DNA of 64,000 nt, from the NCBI GenBank assembly GCA_028274465.1, contig CM051458.1, positions 99,402,855 through 99,466,854 on the forward strand, given 5' to 3'. Each line of letters starts with the position of its first letter. Positions within the stretch are counted from its first letter, which is position 1. Made by a program: the position numbers and the translations under genes. The DNA comes from Plantago ovata. Lineage: Eukaryota > Streptophyta > Magnoliopsida > Lamiales > Plantaginaceae. A model generated the notes under the pieces. That model saw nothing but the letters and a program-made list of their open reading frames with translations. It made no database searches and was not told the DNA's origin. This document shows, piece after piece, positions 59,601 through 64,000 of this stretch.

Positions 59601-61889
59601 TGAAATTACTGATGTGACTGAGGGTAGGGTTGACAAATGAAAGAAGAAACTGAATTTATATCTATGTACCGTTTAAAAACAGCAACATCATCAAGCTACT
59701 CAATTAACATATTACCATGGTATAATAATAATATGCACTATAACAATTAAATTACCTTTTGTGAAAGGCCATCTTCAATTAGATCAGCTTCCCAGGTATC
59801 AGATTCATCCTGCAAATATAAGTTTATCTTTAGTGATCCCAAAACGATATCTGTTCAAGCCAATAATTCCAGTTTATATTGTTAGTATTGTAACTATATA
59901 CGAAGTATGAACTAAAAGTTAATCCTTCCTATCAAGAAAGAAGAAAAGACAAAACACAACATGATTGACCTTGTTGATGCTAAATCAAATGAAAAAGTAC
60001 ACAAGTTCCCATTCCAACTATAACGAAGTAAGTTAAGCAATTTCAGAGTATGTATGATTGTAGAAAACAGGATGCTGAAATAGGAACTGCTAAGATTGCT
60101 TTACTGAAACTACTATACTGCACAACGGCAAAAGTCTAGTACTTAGTAAATAGTGAAACAGAAAACTAAATACAGATTAAAAAAAGAAAGATAGATAACT
60201 CCTTTGCCTCAAAATAGGCAGCCTTCTAAAAACATGCATATTGAATATCTCCTTTAATAATACGCAAATGAAAATTCCCAAACATGCAATGACTTATTTA
60301 AATGTCCTGCATCCCAGAATATACCCAAACAGTATACGCAGCACCCATGCAGCCCTGTTATGAATCATGCACTTTAGAACTTGATCACAGCATAACACTA
60401 GCACTTCAACTTGAACTGAATTGCATGGAAGCAATAATCTTTAAAAAGAATTTAAAAAAAAAAACACAGGCAATTAAGTTTACATAGTTCTTAAATAAAA
60501 TAATTATAAATATATTAGTCCATCAACTCATACTACTGGAGTAACTCATGCTCACGCTTGGGGCTGAGGTTAAGTGACTTGAAATCTCAAATACCCTTTA
60601 CAAGTCTTACAATTTGCCAGACATTAGGGGATTTATGATTATGCAGAAAGCACAATACTAAGCAAATATTTCTAAGTGAATAATCCCGATTATTCTTCAA
60701 CTGCAAGAAATTAATTTATCAACACGGCCATTTAAATATACCTCTTGTTGTTCCATATATTGACGAATCCAGTCTGCTTGAGAACGTTGAACAGAATCTA
60801 GTTCCTCATCATCCCTGCGGCCTTTAATTTTAAGAGGAACTTGAGTATTTTGCTCAACTATATCTGCAGCCAATTCTCTTGATGAAACCCAATCTTCGCG
60901 GGCTGTCGACACGACACCAACAGAACCTGTCCGGCAAGTGCAATAAGAGGGTGCTTATTCTCTGTATCACAGCAAAACTCTAGATAAATGCCTACATGAA
61001 AGACTCCAGAAACTGAGACTTAAACACACCAAATGAAATTAGACAGGGCATTACCTCCAATTGTGTGCAGGGAGGTACCACTGGAAAACTTGAGCGGCAG
61101 CTCATTCCCCGGAATATTTAAGCACAGCCAATCTAAAGCAGCCTCATATGTAGTGGAACTCTCCTAATTATAACATGAACAAAGCAACAAAATACTCCTC
61201 AGTTCAAATACTAGAATTTCACATACAACGAAACAAACAATAATCACATTACATAATTATCATTCGCAATCTTCTTAACTAATTCTGGTGCACAAATACA
61301 CTTGCAACTCCCTAGTACACATTTCAATCTATCTGCACGAGAGTCTGTAATTGTATGCATTACTGAAATTGCCAATCAACAAACCTCCAATTCCAATATA
61401 CACTGCAAAATAAGTCAAATAATAAAACATGCCCTAGGCCTAGCTACAAGCATTGCAATTGTGAATTCCCTCAGTGATCTGCATAAACCTATCAATACAT
61501 TGTACATAAATGGTATAATGCACTTATCTACTTTAGTAATTTAATTATATGTGCTAAAAATCTGAAAAGAGTAAGTATTTCAGCAGATATTTAATAACCT
61601 TGAGAGCAGAGAGGCAAAGCTCAATCTGATCATCCTTGAAGCCCTCACAGGAGAGCTTCTCGTAGAGCGAGTTGAGCTTCTTAGCCTTCTGTTGTTTGGT
61701 GAGGGATTCATCGTTCGCCGCCGTAGATGGACCGGTGGAGCGGCCGGAGTTGAGAAGGAGACGGCGGAGGCGGCTTTCATTCTCCGCTGATAGCTGGAGC
61801 TTTGGGCCTGTGGTAGCTGCGGGTTTACCCTTCGCTGTGGACGATGATGCCTTGTGCGGTTGCTTCTGATTTTTCTTCTTCGGCGCCAT
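45096..61889 (-). CDS. DExH7: DExH-box ATP-dependent RNA helicase (DExH7/DHX29 type), 34 exons, 1438 aa
   Basis: Exons (minus, upper ends): 61889-61599, 61163-61055, 60926-60742, 59809-59756, 58883-58730, 58573-58155, 57239-57021, 56451-56340, 56220-56044, 55565-55486, 55085-54963, 54872-54786, 54224-54124, 53975-53918, 53790-53725, 53047-52965, 52830-52647, 52449-52303, 52193-52092, 52008-51856, 51176-51072, 50696-50556, 50443-50354, 50215-50159, 49861-49778, 49624-49526, 49348-49208, 48493-48423, 48106-48037, 47560-47468, 46962-46795, 46187-46095, 45988-45866, 45173-45096. The sum is 4317 nt and all phases agree. Residues ~70-97 look UBA-like; ~405-440 ([20 protein letters not shown]) are dsRNA-binding-like; an RWD-like part follows. 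Helicase motifs: [10 protein letters not shown] (632-641), TQPRRIA, DEVHER (737), SAT (774-776), QRRGRAGR (1020-1027). HA2 and OB-fold regions complete it. DHX29 homologues help 43S ribosomes scan structured 5' UTRs; plant DExH7 is also annotated as plastid-located. Lys-rich MAPKKK start argues for cytosol. Confidence 0.93.
45270..45481. repeat. 34-bp dispersed repeat pair in the last helicase intron
   Basis: GTGAAAGTAGGTGCTGAACA and the following bases through CTTCTTAAA occur near 45270-45303 and again near 45448-45481. A poly-A tract follows the first. Confidence 0.75.
47090..47295. repeat. Imperfect ~120-bp tandem repeat in a helicase intron
   Basis: Two blocks sharing TAACAGATGAnT, GTAATTCTGGTGAACT and AnCCCnGnTTTACAG, about 120 bp apart. 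Non-coding. Confidence 0.7.
49684..49695. repeat. Poly-C tract in a helicase intron
   Basis: About 11-12 C followed by ACACAC repeats. Confidence 0.85.
50343..50356 (-). other. Non-canonical GC donor in the helicase gene
   Basis: Exon 23 ends CTCTCTGAG and the intron starts GCAAGT, a consensus GC-AG donor; the acceptor is the normal TTAAG before 50215. The frame continues correctly on both sides, so it is very likely a real GC-AG intron. Confidence 0.75.
53637..53662. repeat. Poly-T tract in a helicase intron
   Basis: About 25 T followed by GTTGTGTGTGTG, just 3' of exon 15 on the gene strand. Confidence 0.9.
59456..59472. repeat. Poly-C tract in a helicase intron
   Basis: CCCCCT followed by about 12 C and an ACCACACAAACAC stretch, similar in form to the tract at 49684. 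Confidence 0.85.
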
Positions 61890-62220
61890 TTGTGCGTAAA
61901 AGTGTACTATCACTGCTTTTCTTTTTCTTTTGTTCAAGAGGAGGAGAATGGACCATCGATCGGTTGGACAACGGGTGTCAAGTGTTAACGAATCAAGGCT
62001 CCTTCAAAGTCGGTCAAAATGAGTTTTGATCGATCGACTAAGTTAGTCCTTTGAAAAAACAAACTTGATTATAAACGGTTCGTATAAATATTAAATTAAA
62101 GTTAATATAATAAGCATTTGACTCAATCAATTATTTACCTACCAATCAATTTTAATCCGTTGATCTTATTTATCAATTTTAATCTGGTGCGTACATGTGT
62201 CATTAGTTAATTAAAATATG
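61890..62220. promoter_or_regulatory. Promoter region of the helicase gene
   Basis: Upstream of the minus-strand ATG at 61889. CGATCGAT-rich patches at 61955 and 62025. No clear TATA box. Confidence 0.35.
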
Positions 62221-62375
62221 TAGGGTTCGAATCCTGTTGACGTGATTATTATTTTATTATTATTTTTATTGAAGGTGTTTGGTTCGAATCTTGTTGGCGT
62301 GATTTTTCTCTATTATTTGTATCATTATTTTAGTTGAAGGTGTTGGGTTCGAATCTTATTGACGTAATTTTTTTC
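62221..62375. repeat. Three tandem ~60-bp repeats, each with GGTTCGAATC
   Basis: Units begin at GGTTCGAATC 62224, 62281 and 62346, each followed by nTnTTGnCGTnATT and an ATT-rich tail with TTGAAGGTGT before the next. The core resembles a tRNA B-box, but no A-box or tRNA fold was found. Confidence 0.75.
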
Positions 62376-62483
62376 TTTTTTATTTATTCTCTTCTTAAAT
62401 TTTTATTTTTAACATAAAGTTGTATGACGTATTATACTTAATTTTAAAATATAACCATGATATGTTCTTATACAAAAAAGACA

Positions 62484-62640
62484 TACTTTCTCCGTCCAAT
62501 AATAAATGTAACACTTGATTTTGTTGACTTTTTCGATGATCATTTTGACCTTAAATTATTCTTAAATCATACGATAAAAATAACTAAAAACATCATATTA
62601 TGGAACTAGAATGTTTATATGAAGCACTTGACAATATATT
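62484..62640. mobile_element. MITE-like repeat, copy 3 (Stowaway-like end)
   Basis: Starts TACTTTCTCCGTCC, close to the TACTCCCTCCGTCC terminus common in plant Stowaway MITEs. The body TTTTGACCTTAAATTATTCTTAAAT and the later TATTATGGAACTAGAATGT match the copies at 21.7 and 23.5 kb. The right end is not visible. Confidence 0.5.
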
Positions 62641-62976
62641 CAACTGATGAAAAATACCAATTAACATGCAAAAAAGATACATTGCAGATTTTGAAGTTGA
62701 ATGTTACCAAAGTTTAGAGATGTATCCGATGGTTCTTAACTCATCAGAAGAATACTTTTTGTATGTCTAATATTGTTCAATTCAAAACTATTAATTGCAT
62801 AACTACAAAAATTATATACATTTATAGCACACCATTTATATTAAGTTTAATTACTCAATTAGTTATTTTTTTATTACGTTTGAAGTCATTATGTGAAAAT
62901 TATATATTCACTCTATTTATTTCAATATATTATTTAATAAAACAATAATGTTTTACAAGATTACGCTTCACACGTT

Positions 62977-63006
62977 ACACGCGTAGCGTGTGACGCGGTT
63001 CCTAGT
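62977..63006 (+). mobile_element. Probable Helitron 3' terminus
   Basis: A perfect 6-bp stem ACACGC/GCGTGT with loop GTA (62977-62991) is followed 10 nt later by CTAG (63002-63005) and a T. This is the standard Helitron 3' end: a hairpin, then CTRR, inserted before T. The 5' TC end was not found, so only the terminus is claimed. Confidence 0.55.
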
Positions 63007-63281
63007 ATATATATATAGGGCACCCCACTAGAGACCCAATTTTCATCTAAATTCACAATAGATATTTTATTATGTTTGAGACCAATTTTTCAGCGTTGAC
63101 CAATCCAAAACGGGACAATTTCAAAATTTGAAACCAAACATGACTTTATCAAATTTTAGTATTTTTGGTTTTCTTTTCTTACTTATTTCTTTTCTTTTTT
63201 TTCTTCCTTTTCTTTATTAATGTAATAAAGGACTTTAAGGAGGGTATCAAATGTAAGAAGCCCAAACATATATATATAGGG

Positions 63282-63282
<1 letters not shown>

Positions 63283-63338
<56 letters not shown>
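63283..63338. repeat. (TA)28 microsatellite
   Basis: About 56 nt of uninterrupted TA, with a shorter TA patch before it at 63268-63277. Confidence 0.97.
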
Positions 63339-63342
<4 letters not shown>

Positions 63343-63739
63343 TAAATAATTTTATTTTCTTGTATGATATATGTTGATTGTTGAGTACACACACGGGAAT
63401 CGTGCAACAATCTACGCGAGTTGATGCATGCTACGTTCATGTATTCATTATTCTACGCTTGTAGCGCATTCATTCTTCTACGGTTCTTACCGTGCTGATA
63501 CTGTACATGCAATTTCTTTCCAGGTTTAAAAGTGAAAAGAACAAAAAAGAAGCACAAAACCATGCATGCATCATAAGTCTGTAAACCTCTTCTTCACCAA
63601 TCAACCCTAGAAATGATACCAGCAGAATGTTATTTGCTCAATTCAACACACGAACACAATCCAACTAATTCACTCTGACATAACTCTTTTCAAAAGTTGA
63701 ACGCACAAACAGATGGTGAAGAACATACTAGCTAGCTAC

Positions 63740-64000
63740 TTATATCAATTGCACTCCTCCTTCTCTCACTGAGTCAACTACTGCTTTAACCTTGCCATGG
63801 TACTTCTGATCTTTCTTCAAGAATACTGACACAGCAGGTATGTTCTGATGGAGAAGTCGCTCTCCCAGTATCTTTCCGATTTTTGCAGCTGCAGCTACAT
63901 CTCTTCTGCTTTCTTTTGTTGCTTCCATGGTTAACCTCAGGACCCTCTCCTGTGTGCTGGCAGCACATGCTACTGTTGCAGTTGGCGTGTGGATTACTTG
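63740..64000 (-). CDS. uL18 (L18p/L5e) ribosomal protein, organellar type, 3' part only
   Basis: Reads from the window edge on the minus strand, beginning QVIHTPTATVACAAST and continuing through EATKESRRDVAAAAKIGKIL, GERLLHQNIPAVSVFLKKD, YHGKVKAVVDSVREGGVQL to TAA at 63742-63740. This is the C-terminal half of an L18p/L5e family protein, which binds 5S rRNA in bacteria-type ribosomes; plant nuclear copies serve mitochondria or plastids. VSVFL followed by YHGKVKAVVDSVREGGV is the usual final strand and helix. The N terminus with the targeting peptide lies outside the window. The frame is fully open in what is seen. Confidence 0.85.
   Translation of the reverse strand, partial: QVIHTPTATVACAASTQERVLRLTMEATKESRRDVAAAAKIGKILGERLLHQNIPAVSVFLKKDQKYHGKVKAVVDSVREGGVQLI

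Noticed and set aside
63165-63394. Frames over the T-rich and (TA)n stretch
   Set aside because: Encoded Ile-Tyr repeats come from the microsatellite.
1-64000. CRISPR arrays, operons, tRNA or rRNA genes
   Set aside because: No spaced direct-repeat array, no full cloverleaf and no rRNA sequence noticed; the DNA is plant nuclear.

Overview
The window is nuclear DNA of a flowering plant, most likely a eudicot. Genes have many introns with GT-AG borders, introns and spacers are AT-rich, and the proteins are plant-specific types (WRKY, JAZ/TIFY, SWEET, PORR, BASS). Degenerate TTCAATTCAGTT-type stretches (about 11.8-12.2 kb, 13.9-14.3 kb, 22.3 kb) recall Caryophyllales genomes, but that is a weak guess. 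No prokaryotic, plasmid or CRISPR feature is present.

Layout. 1-750 (+): 3' part of a WDR70-type WD40 gene broken by a 324-bp solo LTR with a 5-bp target duplication. 1290-4077 (-): a very divergent but open SWEET-type transporter gene with a partly duplicated, decayed exon. 4.95-5.3 kb: Copia remnant. 5530-8421 (+): TruA-family tRNA pseudouridine synthase. 8990-10272 (-): WRKY group IIe factor with a perfect 34-bp inverted repeat in intron 2. 12.2-14.35 kb: tandem copy of its promoter and broken first exon. 14858-20560 (-): large gene joining a bromodomain, His/Pro/Gln-rich repeats, an En/Spm (Transposase_24)-type domain and a C-terminal AT-hook; its frame is broken by one base. 21.4-24.3 kb: repeats and a subtilase pseudogene. 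24301-26833 (+): plastid BASS-family carrier. 27458-29087 (+): JAZ (TIFY6/JAZ3-4-type) repressor with altered Jas region. 30858-32036 (-): single-exon PORR protein. 33011-37093 and 38025-41161 (+): tandem pair of EMB8-like alpha/beta hydrolases, the first frameshifted before two catalytic residues. 41896-43738 (-): CCDC47/DUF1682 ER protein with two one-base frame breaks. 45096-61889 (-): 34-exon DExH-box RNA helicase (DExH7/DHX29 type), fully open. 61.9-63.4 kb: tandem repeats, a MITE-like repeat, a probable Helitron 3' end and a TA microsatellite. 63740-64000 (-): 3' end of an organellar-type uL18 gene.

The genes do not form a pathway; this is an ordinary gene-rich plant segment. WRKY22/29-type and JAZ proteins both belong to defence and jasmonate signalling, but nothing shows linkage of function. 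TruA, PORR, DExH7 and uL18 all concern RNA or translation, which is probably chance.

The most unusual item is the bromodomain/transposase-domain/AT-hook gene: its 16 predicted exons share compatible phases and restore one long frame if a single base is added, so the fusion looks real rather than two neighbours. Four single-base frame breaks occur in three otherwise well conserved genes; residual assembly deletions are a serious alternative to pseudogenisation. All exon borders were read by eye from splice consensus, phase and homology; none is backed by transcripts.
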